Below, one piece after another: positions 6,254-14,262 of a stretch of 36,597 nt of DNA; position 1 is the stretch's first letter; each line of letters opens with the position of its first letter. Below the pieces are notes generated by a model, which worked only from the letters and a program-made list of their open reading frames with translations, was not told the DNA's origin and made no database searches. Both the position numbers and the translations under genes were made by a program. Source of the DNA: Candidatus Saccharimonadota bacterium (GTDB taxonomy: Bacteria > Patescibacteriota > Saccharimonadia > Saccharimonadales > UBA4665); assembly GCA_018062785.1 (NCBI GenBank), contig JAGORO010000011.1, positions 1 through 36,597 on the forward strand, in the 5' to 3' direction.

Positions 6254-7872
6254 TGACGGATATAGAAATTCCGTACGAAAAAGATCGTAAAGGTCACTAC
6301 CGTTTTTTCGAGATTTTGCCTGGATTGTTGAGCTGGACGATTTTGGCGGTGCCATTTATTTTGAGCTACTTCGATGTCCGCTTAGCGGCATTTTTTGTAC
6401 TTGTATACCTGCTGATCAACTTCGCACGTGCTATGGCGGGGGCTATGCGCGCACTACACGGCTACCATGCTATGCGCAGCCACCAAGTATTACCGTGGAC
6501 AAATATGATTGCAGAGCTAGCAGCAGGCGAAGTACACTCCAATGCCAAACGCCCGAACTGGCACAAAAAAGTCGTCGCAAGGCTCACTGAGCGGCCGCTT
6601 TTTGTACAGCCCGACGACGTACTGCACGCGGTAATCGTCGCTACCTACAAAGAAGTTCGTGAAGTACTCGAACCGACCATACAATCTATTATTGATACCG
6701 AGTACAACATGAAGCAGGTTATTTTTGTACTCGCTTACGAGGAGCGAGCCGGCGAAGCTACCGAGAAACTTGCGCATCAACTCGTGCGAGAGTACGGGGC
6801 TAGCTTTAAACATGCAATGGCGGTTGGGCATCCGGCTGGAATCCCTGGCGAGGTTGTAGGCAAGGGTGGAAATGTAACGTACGCTGGGCGTGAACTAGAA
6901 AAATATGTGCTCGGTGCTGGCATAGACCCCAAGCGCGTTCTCGTTACGACACTCGATGCAGATAATCGGCCCGACAAACAATACTTTAATGCCCTTAGCT
7001 ACACCTATATGGTTGCGCCGAAGCCGCTCAACGCTTCGTATCAGCCAGTGTCGCTCTATACTAATAATATCTGGGATGCACCGGCGCCGATGCGTGTCTT
7101 GGCGACGGGTAATTCGTTCTTTAATCTTGTTATTTCGCTTCGCTCGCACGCGCTGCGCAACTTTTCGTCTCATGCCCAGCCACTGGCATCACTGATGAAG
7201 ACAGATTATTGGAGCGTTCGTACCATTGTCGAGGATGGACATCAATTTTGGCGTTCTTACTTTACCTACGACGGGGACTACCGTGTTTACCCGTTGCACG
7301 TGCCCATTTATCAGGATGCTGTGCTTTCGGACAGTTACATCAAAACACTCAAGGCACAGTTTGTGCAGCTTCGACGCTGGACGTATGGGGCCTCGGACAT
7401 TGCGTACGTGGTAGACAAGGGGTTCTTTAAGCGGAATAAGGTGCCGCGCTTTGATCTAATTGCTAAGACGTGGCGATTGCTAGAAGGGCACATTAACTGG
7501 GCTGTCGGCTCGCTACTGATCTTGTTTGGCGGTTTCATTCCGTCGCTGTTTCATCCCAAGGACATTGCGGCCAACGAGTTGCCAATTGTCGTAAGCCGTG
7601 TTCAGACCGTTGCGGTTATAGCATTACTGATTACGATCTTTCTATCTCTTAAGACGCTGCCACCCAAGCCACTCCGCTATAAGCGGCACCGATCTGTGTT
7701 TATGGTGCTGCAGTGGGTCTATTTGCCGATTACAACAGTGGTGTACAACTCTTTCGCGGCATACTACTCACAGACGCGGCTCATGCTCGGAAAGTATATG
7801 TCCAAGTTCGATGTTACCGAGAAGGCCGTGGTGGTCGAAGACGCCTCTGGCGGTGCAAAAAGAAAAGTGTAA
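6253..7872 (+). CDS. Processive GT2 family membrane glycosyltransferase
   Basis: A 539-aa membrane enzyme resembling cellulose/hyaluronan-synthase type GT2 proteins, which polymerise a sugar from a nucleotide sugar and pass it through their own TM channel. Two TM helices lie at about 22-66. The cytosolic catalytic domain follows with VIVATYKEV (128-136), the metal-binding DAD in TLDADNRP (235-237), VEDGHQFWR with the catalytic Asp near 328, and QLRRW at 372-376, the Q-x-x-R-W signature of processive enzymes. Three or four more TM helices follow from about 413 to 510. The polymer cannot be predicted. In CPR bacteria a surface polysaccharide is the likely product. Coupled to the upstream 119-aa protein. 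Confidence 0.88.
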   Translation: MTDIEIPYEKDRKGHYRFFEILPGLLSWTILAVPFILSYFDVRLAAFFVLVYLLINFARAMAGAMRALHGYHAMRSHQVLPWTNMIAELAAGEVHSNAKRPNWHKKVVARLTERPLFVQPDDVLHAVIVATYKEVREVLEPTIQSIIDTEYNMKQVIFVLAYEERAGEATEKLAHQLVREYGASFKHAMAVGHPAGIPGEVVGKGGNVTYAGRELEKYVLGAGIDPKRVLVTTLDADNRPDKQYFNALSYTYMVAPKPLNASYQPVSLYTNNIWDAPAPMRVLATGNSFFNLVISLRSHALRNFSSHAQPLASLMKTDYWSVRTIVEDGHQFWRSYFTYDGDYRVYPLHVPIYQDAVLSDSYIKTLKAQFVQLRRWTYGASDIAYVVDKGFFKRNKVPRFDLIAKTWRLLEGHINWAVGSLLILFGGFIPSLFHPKDIAANELPIVVSRVQTVAVIALLITIFLSLKTLPPKPLRYKRHRSVFMVLQWVYLPITTVVYNSFAAYYSQTRLMLGKYMSKFDVTEKAVVVEDASGGAKRKV

Positions 7873-8281
7873 CTTTTATCCTCATCGGTCATTAGTATCT
7901 CTGTGGATTCGTTTTCATTTTGGTTGGTGGCCTCTAATTTTCGATTATAGATTCATTTCACTTTTAATCTCATTTCTAATCAGTCCTTTCAGGGCCGCTT
8001 CGACCTTCATTTTGTTCCGGCAAAAAGAAGGCAAAAACCTCGGCCAAGAACCCAGCGACTGGTCAGCTGATTGTCGTTTGTTACAACTCTCGGGAGGGCT
8101 CCTTGCTGGTCAGTACCACTGGTACTTACCAGCTGCGTCAAACATCTCCCTCGACCCCCTAAAGGGGAAGTTGTAAAACCGAAGCAACACCTGAGCCATG
8201 TTGCTGGCTTATGGCCGCAAGGAAGCTATATGCGGCGATGTCGCATATATTCGAGCGAGCTTTGCTCGCGGAGGGGAGTGG
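7873..8281. other. Intergenic region with hairpins
   Basis: About 410 bases without a credible gene; the open frames are interrupted and have no recognisable domain. Visible structures are a 13-bp hairpin with one mismatch (GCTGGTCAGTACC with GGTACTTACCAGC, about 8106-8134), ATATGCG/CGCATAT (about 8229-8249) and GCGAGC/GCTCGC (about 8256-8270). Confidence 0.5.
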
Positions 8282-8293
8282 TATCATAACAGT
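8282..8293 (+). promoter_or_regulatory. -10 box of a leaderless gene
   Basis: TATCAT at 8282-8287 ends 6 nt before the ATG at 8294 and no Shine-Dalgarno is present, so the mRNA probably starts at or next to the start codon. Confidence 0.45.
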
Positions 8294-8809
8294 ATGAGTA
8301 AGTTGATTGTGCTGAGGGGGCCGTCGGCATCTGGGAAGAGCACTGTGGCCAGCATGCTGTTTAAGGCAGCAAAAAACCGCGTCGTGCTCATACAGCAAGA
8401 TTATTATCGTTTTATCTTCAATCCATCAGGCGCAGGGAGTCGGCTCAACTCTGAGACTATCCACAAGATGATTGAAAGTGATGTGGCCATAGCACTTGAG
8501 GATGGCTACGATGTGATTATGGAGGGTATTTTGAGTGTTAAGTCCTACGCAGATGTGCTTGAGCGCATCTTTGCGAAGCATCCCGAAGATAATCATTTGT
8601 ATTATTTTGATGTTAGTCTGCTCGAAACATTGCAGCGCCATAAGACCAAGCCCAAAACAGACGAGTATGGAGAGGATGAGATACTAAAGTGGTATCCGAC
8701 GTCGTTTCCGTCAGGCCATCCTTTTGAGAAAATAGTCGCCGAAGAGCTTTCTGCCGTTCAGGCAGTAGAATTTATCTCTACGACGAGCGGTTTCGGGCTT
8801 TCGGGATAG
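8294..8809 (+). CDS. P-loop kinase / zeta-toxin-like ATPase
   Basis: A 171-aa single-domain P-loop protein. The Walker A motif GPSASGKST lies at about residues 8-16. LIQQDYYRFIF, with a conserved Asp, follows as in small-molecule and zeta-type kinases, then EGILSVKSYADVL and a lid region around YFDVSLLETLQRHKTK. This family phosphorylates small metabolites or nucleotides, and the substrate cannot be read from sequence. No antitoxin-like partner lies next to it, so a toxin role is not supported. The start at 8294 is chosen because homologous P-loops begin a few residues before GPSASGKS. Its TAG is 17 bases from the end of the convergent nrdR. Confidence 0.8.
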   Translation: MSKLIVLRGPSASGKSTVASMLFKAAKNRVVLIQQDYYRFIFNPSGAGSRLNSETIHKMIESDVAIALEDGYDVIMEGILSVKSYADVLERIFAKHPEDNHLYYFDVSLLETLQRHKTKPKTDEYGEDEILKWYPTSFPSGHPFEKIVAEELSAVQAVEFISTTSGFGLSG

Positions 8810-8825
8810 CGATAGCACACCCTTC

Positions 8826-9230
8826 CTAGATGTGATGGTAGGCGGCGTAGGTGATGGCGGCGGCTTTGTCGAAGTTTTGTAGGGTGATCGTGCTGGTCTC
8901 GATAATAGTTTGGCGGGTTAATAGGGCGCTGGAGGTGTTCTGGACGAGTTTTTGGGTAATTGTGCTCGTCAGGGCGGTGGCAGCCGTTATGGCGTCGCTA
9001 CGGTGGCCGAGGGCTTTATGGAGGCTCAGAAGGAGCTTTTCGCGGCTAAATGCCTCTAATTGACCTCTCTCGTCAGCTACTCGGATGCTCATCTCCATGT
9101 CTACTTCTTCTCTAGTGGTGAAGATAGTAGTGCACGAACGACATTGTCGCCTGCGCCAAGTGCTCGCATGTTTTTTACTGCCGCGAGAATTCGTAACAGC
9201 TGTTTTTGAACCGCAATATATACAAACCAT
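8826..9230 (-). CDS. nrdR: Transcriptional repressor NrdR
   Basis: A 134-aa regulator that senses ATP/dATP and represses ribonucleotide reductase genes. The N-terminal zinc ribbon has two Cys pairs: CIYC near residues 3-6 and CRSC near 31-34. The basic RRRQC segment between them fits the family, and FTTREEV follows as in FTTYE of other NrdRs. The rest is the ATP-cone (AFSREKLLLSLHKAL ... ITYAAYHHI). The ATG at 9230 gives the canonical start two residues before CIYC. A frame open further upstream has no homology. It is slightly short for NrdR (about 150). A palindrome covers the start codon and may be an autoregulatory operator. No nrd genes are in the window. Confidence 0.9.
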   Translation of the reverse strand: MVCIYCGSKTAVTNSRGSKKHASTWRRRQCRSCTTIFTTREEVDMEMSIRVADERGQLEAFSREKLLLSLHKALGHRSDAITAATALTSTITQKLVQNTSSALLTRQTIIETSTITLQNFDKAAAITYAAYHHI

Positions 9231-9246
9231 GTCAACATATTGACAT
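9229..9246. promoter_or_regulatory. Operator-like palindrome over the nrdR start
   Basis: ATGTCAA-CATA-TTGACAT is a perfect inverted repeat whose first two bases lie in the nrdR start codon. Upstream of it are two GTTATCCAC sites (minus strand, 9266-9274 and 9288-9296) and one TATCCAC (plus, 9318-9324), which resemble DnaA boxes with a mismatch in the last position. Confidence 0.5.
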
Positions 9247-9347
9247 AACGCTGGTAAAAATGCTAGTGGATAACATAAGAAAGTATCGTGGATAACGGCC
9301 TCACACGTTCTATGAGCTATCCACCGAGAACAACAAAATAGTGAAAA

Positions 9348-9374
9348 CCCCTCATGTACTAGGTACATGAGGGG
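9348..9374. terminator. Bidirectional terminator palindrome
   Basis: A perfect 12-bp stem (CCCCTCATGTAC with GTACATGAGGGG) and a TAG loop. T-rich sequence follows on the plus strand and TTTT on the minus strand. It would end the transcript from the 9590-9697 gene. Confidence 0.8.
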
Positions 9375-9504
9375 CATCGTTTTACAGTGGCCACCGTTAA
9401 TTGAGTTGCAGCAATAGCTTTTACAATCTTGGACTTTGAGACGATGTACACTTTTGCATGAGGAGCGGAGTAAATCGTACATGGAGTACGAAGCACGAGC
9501 ACCA

Positions 9505-9560
9505 CAAGGGAAAGGTGTGCAGCGACCAAAGAGGTCAGCGGAGTTCCAGCTCTGCTGGAA
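9505..9560 (-). other. Hairpin downstream of the 35-aa ORF
   Basis: On the minus strand GGTCAGC ... GCTGACC encloses TTCCAGC-AGA-GCTGGAA, a two-level stem-loop. It lies in a 215-nt tail between the small ORF and the terminator. The tail may be an RNA of its own or contain another short ORF (one ends KRCPSCT just at the terminator). Neither is certain. Confidence 0.4.
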
Positions 9561-9589
9561 GCAGGCTGACCGGCCAAAGGTTGTAAAGG

Positions 9590-9697
9590 TTATTTGCTAA
9601 CTCGAGCCCGACGCACGCGCTGTACACGCTTTGCGCTGGGTAGTTCTTCGTAAAACAACTGGAAGCTCTTAAGCGAGCTTGGTCGTTTGTTACTCAA
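9590..9697 (-). CDS. Small basic 35-aa ORF behind a strong promoter
   Basis: The frame runs from a TTG at 9697 to TAA at 9590-9592. The peptide is very basic, ending AKRVQRVRRARVSK, which resembles a nucleic-acid-binding tail, but I recognise no family. Support for a real gene is mostly regulatory. A near-consensus promoter stands directly upstream on the minus strand, and GAGGTG precedes the TTG by 5 nt. No other gene occupies the stretch. It could also be the leader part of a structured RNA. Confidence 0.45.
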   Translation of the reverse strand: MSNKRPSSLKSFQLFYEELPSAKRVQRVRRARVSK

Positions 9698-9720
9698 GAA
9701 AACACCTCGTTTAACTAAGG

Positions 9721-9758
9721 AAGTATAGCAAAATAAAACATATTAGTCAATACTATAC
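9721..9758 (-). promoter_or_regulatory. Near-consensus sigma-70 type promoter (minus strand)
   Basis: On the minus strand TTGACT, a 17-bp AT-rich spacer and TATACT, pointing at the 35-aa ORF. It is one of the best promoters in the window. Confidence 0.75.
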
Positions 9759-9840
9759 TCAAAAGCACAAGCAGTATCATACCTATAAAACGCAGTAATT
9801 CCGCAGCAATTCTCTCTATCATGGCAGGGAAAGCATCTGA

Positions 9841-9852
9841 TATAATTACCCC
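9841..9852 (+). promoter_or_regulatory. -10 box of a leaderless gene
   Basis: A perfect TATAAT (9841-9846) ends 6 nt before the asparaginase ATG; there is no Shine-Dalgarno. Confidence 0.6.
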
Positions 9853-10389
9853 ATGTCAGACTTAAAAATTATGCATCTTAAAACAGGTGGCACTATAAAT
9901 GGCTGTGTGCCGGAGTATAAGGAAGTTGAAGATATTGCCAAGCTTTTCCACGATACAGTTGATTTTGATAAATATCTTACCAAAAGCTTCAATATACCCT
10001 GCGAATATCAAGAATTTGAGGTTTGTAACAAGGATAGTCGTGATATAAACGAACACGATAGACAGGTGATTGCCGAGGTTATTCAAAGAGAGTATGCAGG
10101 AGGGATGAGGCGTTTCTTGGTTAGCCACGGTACATATACAATGCCCGAAACCGCTTGATACCTTAAAGATCGCTTACCCCAAAGCCTGCAAGAAGAGTGC
10201 CTCGTAATCCTAACGGGGTCAATGTATCCGTGGAACTTATTTGGCTCGGACGCACCGATGAATTTAGGTGCTTCAGTCTCACAACTTATCGAAAGCTATG
10301 TGAAAGGTGTGTGGATTTGTATGCACGGTCGTATGCTAGACCCACTACATACAAAAAAGAATGTCGAAGAAAGGGTGATATCTGACTAA
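9853..10389 (+). pseudogene. Short type asparaginase-family protein with one in-frame TGA
   Basis: Reading through the TGA at 10156-10158 gives 178 residues to TAA at 10387-10389. Both halves belong to the N-terminal asparaginase domain. LKTGGTING (near residues 9-17) carries the first catalytic Thr. HGTYTMPETA (near 93-102) is the second catalytic motif, with Tyr where Asp is usual in HGTDT. The downstream part gives YLKDRL, ILTGSMYPW, SDAPMNLGASV and CMHGRMLDP. Such N-domain-only asparaginase-like proteins exist, so the length may be complete. The TGA follows PETA, where Arg is a likely ancestral residue (CGA to TGA). No frameshift is visible. Confidence 0.75.
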
Positions 10390-10422
10390 ATCGAAGAAAC
10401 AGACCCGGATGACTCCTGTATA

Positions 10423-10508
10423 GGATATCGCTCCACTTTGTTCCGCTCCTTCGTTCGCTCGCCAGAAAGAACAAGTTTCTTTCTGACCTTCACTTACTCC
10501 ACCGAACC
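10423..10508 (-). repeat. REP-like hairpin element, copy 2
   Basis: A diverged, inverted relative of 97-170. It shares GGTTCGGTG, a CAGAAAGAA/TTCTTTCTG hairpin and the end GCGATATCC. It lies between the asparaginase remnant and tRNA-Val. Confidence 0.6.
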
Positions 10509-10550
10509 TCTTTTGCTGGCGCAAAAGTACGGTTCTCGTCCTAACCTTCA

Positions 10551-10590
10551 CCATAGAAAAACCACCATTCACACGGTGGTTTTTCTATGG
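10551..10590. terminator. Terminator downstream of tRNA-Val
   Basis: A perfect 16-bp stem with an 8-nt loop, carrying T-runs in both directions (AAAAACCACC with GGTGGTTTTT, extended by CCATAG/CTATGG). The right arm includes the CCA end of tRNA-Val. Confidence 0.85.
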
Positions 10591-10664
10591 TGGGCGATAT
10601 AGGATTCGAACCTATCACCTCCACAACGTCAATGTGGCGCTCTAGCCAAATGAGCTAATCGCCC
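10588..10664 (-). tRNA. tRNA-Val (anticodon GAC)
   Basis: A minus-strand cloverleaf: acceptor GGGCGAT/ATCGCCC, D stem GCTC/GAGC, anticodon loop TTGACGT between CCACA/TGTGG, T loop TTCGAAT, with an encoded CCA. Confidence 0.95.
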
Positions 10665-10809
10665 TCTTTACGGACTATCGATGAGTATAGCAACAACCAA
10701 CAACTCATTCAAGGGAGTGCGACTGGTGGATCTATGCCATAAAAGGTATTTATGTCTGACATGCATATCCCACGAATGATATAAAATAGTTATAAAAGGG
10801 CATTCCACT

Positions 10810-10818
10810 TTATCCACA
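10810..10818 (+). promoter_or_regulatory. Exact DnaA box
   Basis: TTATCCACA, the consensus DnaA box. A single site lying 27 bp before the TACTAG iterons; too little to call an origin. Confidence 0.4.
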
Positions 10819-10844
10819 GGTTCGGGATAAACAAAAGCAAAAAG

Positions 10845-10878
10845 TACTAGCCAAATGGTACTAGTTGGTCTATACTAG
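10845..10878 (+). promoter_or_regulatory. Promoter with three TACTAG iterons
   Basis: TACTAG occurs at 10845-10850, 10859-10864 and 10873-10878, exactly 14 bp apart. The last overlaps a TATACT -10 box (10871-10876). This looks like a regulator-bound promoter driving the RNA at 10883-10990. Confidence 0.55.
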
Positions 10879-10882
10879 CTCG

Positions 10883-10990
10883 TGAGGTGAGGTTTTGCCG
10901 AGAGCGTTTTAAGCGATTAAGCGCGAAGTGTGGAAACTTCATTAGGGAAAGAAGTCGGACGTCATGCGAGAACGCCCGACTTTTTATTTT
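10883..10990 (+). ncRNA. Candidate small RNA, about 105 nt
   Basis: The region lies between a -10 box and a clear terminator (AAGTCGG/CCGACTT, 10952-10982, then TTTTTATTTT). Inside are a GAAGT/ACTTC hairpin (about 10925-10940) and a GCG-rich stem (about 10904-10924). No ORF is credible. It shows no SRP RNA, 6S or tmRNA hallmarks that I can see, so the identity is open. It may also be a leader peptide or attenuator remnant. Confidence 0.5.
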
Positions 10991-11038
10991 GGCCTTCTTT
11001 TCCTTTACGCCATTCCTCTTTGCGCTCCCCAGCTTCGA

Positions 11039-11111
11039 AATGGTGTGAGGTCTAACCTTTCACCACCTAAAGTCACCGATGTTATGGTGAAAGGTTAGAC
11101 CTCACACCATT
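11039..11111. repeat. Perfect 27-bp palindrome with 19-nt loop
   Basis: Positions 11039-11065 and 11085-11111 are exact reverse complements. There is no T-run, so it is not a terminator. It looks like a small non-autonomous insertion or a protein-binding cruciform. It lies between the small RNA and the thrS leader. Confidence 0.85.
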
Positions 11112-11173
11112 CACTGGCTGTTGGAGGCATGCGTTATTTTTTGGAGAGGGTATGTTCTGGGTGGGGGTGTGTT

Positions 11174-11201
11174 TTGGAAGGGGGTGTGGTTGGTATATAC
11201 T
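11174..11201 (+). promoter_or_regulatory. thrS: Promoter of the thrS leader
   Basis: TTGGAA (11174-11179), a 16-bp spacer and TATACT (11196-11201). Transcription would start near 11208, just before the T-box stem I. Confidence 0.65.
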
Positions 11202-11207
11202 GTTGCA

Positions 11208-11386
11208 TAGGCAATGAGGCGGATTCACCAACCGCGGAGCTTCATCGACATGGCGATAACAGATGTAAAAAGGCACCATCGCAAGAGGAAACGCCCCAGG
11301 TGGAACCTCCGATATATCTGCGAGAATATCGGACCCGAGGCACGCCAGAAATGACCTATTAGAGTCAAATCGGCGTGTTTTTTATT
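11208..11386 (+). promoter_or_regulatory. T-box riboswitch (threonine) controlling thrS
   Basis: Stem I: ATGA/TCAT (11214-11217 with 11242-11245) and GCGG/CCGC (11219-11222 with 11232-11235) enclose a loop with ACC at 11227-11229 followed by A, a Thr specifier codon. Antiterminator: AGG, then the 7-nt bulge UGGAACC (11301-11307), then TCCGATAT pairing perfectly with ATATCGGA (11326-11333), then CCC. This matches the canonical T-box with its UGGNACC bulge. UGGA complements the UCCA end of tRNA-Thr at 5734-5809. Terminator: CACGCC/GGCGTG (11341-11346 with 11372-11377), an inner TGAC/GTCA, and six Ts. Uncharged tRNA-Thr should favour read-through into thrS. The stem I is short compared with classical T-boxes. 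Confidence 0.82.
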
Positions 11387-11424
11387 TGCAAAGTTATGTA
11401 AACAGAAGCACTAAGGAGGCGTAC

Positions 11425-13278
<1,854 letters not shown>

Positions 13279-13281
13279 CCC

Positions 13282-13893
13282 ATGACGAAGCCAATAATCG
13301 CCATTGATTGCGACGATGTTTTGGCAGCGAGTGCCGAAGCATTCTTAGCATTTAGTAATGAGCGTTGGGGCACTCGTTTGGTCATCGAAGATATAGATGA
13401 GGACTGGTCGAACATGTGGCAAATTGATGAGCAAGAAACAGCAGCCAGGGCTCGTGAGTTTCACGCATCGGGAATCATTAATAACTACCGTCATTACGAT
13501 GAGGCTTTGCCTGTCTTGGAGCGGCTAAGCAGAGACTATCAGCTTGTTGTCGCAACATCCCGCAATAGCAGTATCAATATGGAGACGATTGCTTGGATCC
13601 AGAAGCACTATGCTGGGATTTTTACCGAAATATATTTTTCTGGTATCTATGATGATTTTGATAAACTCGATTCTGCGCATCTGGCGACAAAGGCAGGCTT
13701 GCTGCAGAAGATTGGTGCCAGCTACTTAATTGACGACCAGATAAAACACTGTAACAGCGCGGTAGAGAAGGGGTTGCAAGCGATCTTGTTTGGCAATTAC
13801 CCATGGAGTAATACCCACGCTATGCATAGTGGTGTTACACATTGTGCAGATTGGGCGGCTGTAGGGGAGTTTTTTGATGGTATCGTCTCGTAA
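13282..13893 (+). CDS. HAD-family 5'(3')-deoxyribonucleotidase-like protein
   Basis: 203 aa. DCDDVLA near residues 9-15 is the HAD DxDx(V/T) motif, with the nucleophile and acid/base Asp. VVATSRNSS is motif II and the YLIDDQIKHC stretch gives the acidic metal-binding motif. The layout matches the NT5C-like group, which dephosphorylates nucleoside monophosphates. The substrate is inferred from family. It starts 3 nt after the thrS stop and overlaps the next gene by 17 nt, so it is part of the operon. Confidence 0.8.
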   Translation: MTKPIIAIDCDDVLAASAEAFLAFSNERWGTRLVIEDIDEDWSNMWQIDEQETAARAREFHASGIINNYRHYDEALPVLERLSRDYQLVVATSRNSSINMETIAWIQKHYAGIFTEIYFSGIYDDFDKLDSAHLATKAGLLQKIGASYLIDDQIKHCNSAVEKGLQAILFGNYPWSNTHAMHSGVTHCADWAAVGEFFDGIVS

Positions 13894-14215
13894 CGCTGGG
13901 TTTGCTCATGAGGTAGAGTTGCTTGTAGCGCAAATTCCTATGGGGCGCGTGATGACATACGGGCAGTTGGCTGCATTATGCGGGAGCCCATTGGCAGCAC
14001 GAATTGTTGGGGGGATTGCACATTTTGGGGATCCAGAATTACCTTGGCAGCGAGTAGTCAACAAAAAGGGCGGCCTAGCTGCTGGCTATCCTGGCGGCCG
14101 TCAGGCTCATGCCGAACACTTACGCACTGAGGGTGTAGTTGTTTCGGATGATTTTTATGTCGATATAGAGAAACTTATTTGGTGGCCCGAACAGGGTGTA
14201 GGGTATGGGGCATAG
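13877..14215 (+). CDS. Alkyltransferase-like protein (ATL)
   Basis: 112 aa, related to the DNA-binding domain of O6-alkylguanine-DNA alkyltransferase. GRVMTYGQLAALCGSPLAARIVGG is split between the HTH and recognition helix region. The active-site PCHRV of the repair enzyme is replaced by PWQRV, so the acceptor cysteine is Trp. ATL proteins bind O6-alkylguanine and hand the lesion to nucleotide excision repair without transferring the alkyl group. The ATG at 13877 overlaps the end of the nucleotidase gene. The last codons (EQGVGYGA) are encoded by the left arm of an 18-bp inverted repeat. Confidence 0.87.
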   Translation: MVSSRNAGFAHEVELLVAQIPMGRVMTYGQLAALCGSPLAARIVGGIAHFGDPELPWQRVVNKKGGLAAGYPGGRQAHAEHLRTEGVVVSDDFYVDIEKLIWWPEQGVGYGA

Positions 14216-14262
14216 GGTTTGGAAGAGCGCAACTACACCCTACGCCCCATACCCTACACCCT
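14193..14262 (+). repeat. 18-bp inverted repeat spanning the ATL stop and miaA start
   Basis: Positions 14193-14210 are the exact reverse complement of 14245-14262. The stem would hold both the ATL stop codon and the TTG start of miaA in its loop. A further partial copy of the right arm (ACACCCTACGCCCC) lies in the loop. Confidence 0.85.

Noticed and set aside
8198-8293. 32-aa N-terminal extension of the P-loop kinase
   Set aside because: It overlaps hairpins and the -10 box, and P-loop kinases start shortly before Walker A.
8294-8809. Zeta toxin of a toxin-antitoxin pair
   Set aside because: The P-loop fits, but no antitoxin gene is adjacent, and the same fold is shared by many metabolite kinases.
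9359-9577. 72-aa minus-strand frame ending KRCPSCT
   Set aside because: It contains the stem-loop at 9505-9560 and its last codons lie in a terminator hairpin. No family and no ribosome site. Kept only as a remark.
9375-9720. tmRNA (ssrA)
   Set aside because: No tRNA-like ends with the conserved GGGG/TTCGA elements and no tag peptide ending ALAA could be found on either strand.
9266-10818. Replication origin from DnaA-like boxes
   Set aside because: Only one exact box and three imperfect ones over 1.5 kb. No dnaA/dnaN and no AT-rich unwinding region with a box cluster.
10883-10990. SRP (4.5S) RNA
   Set aside because: The conserved GGAAGG/AGCAG apical loop is absent.
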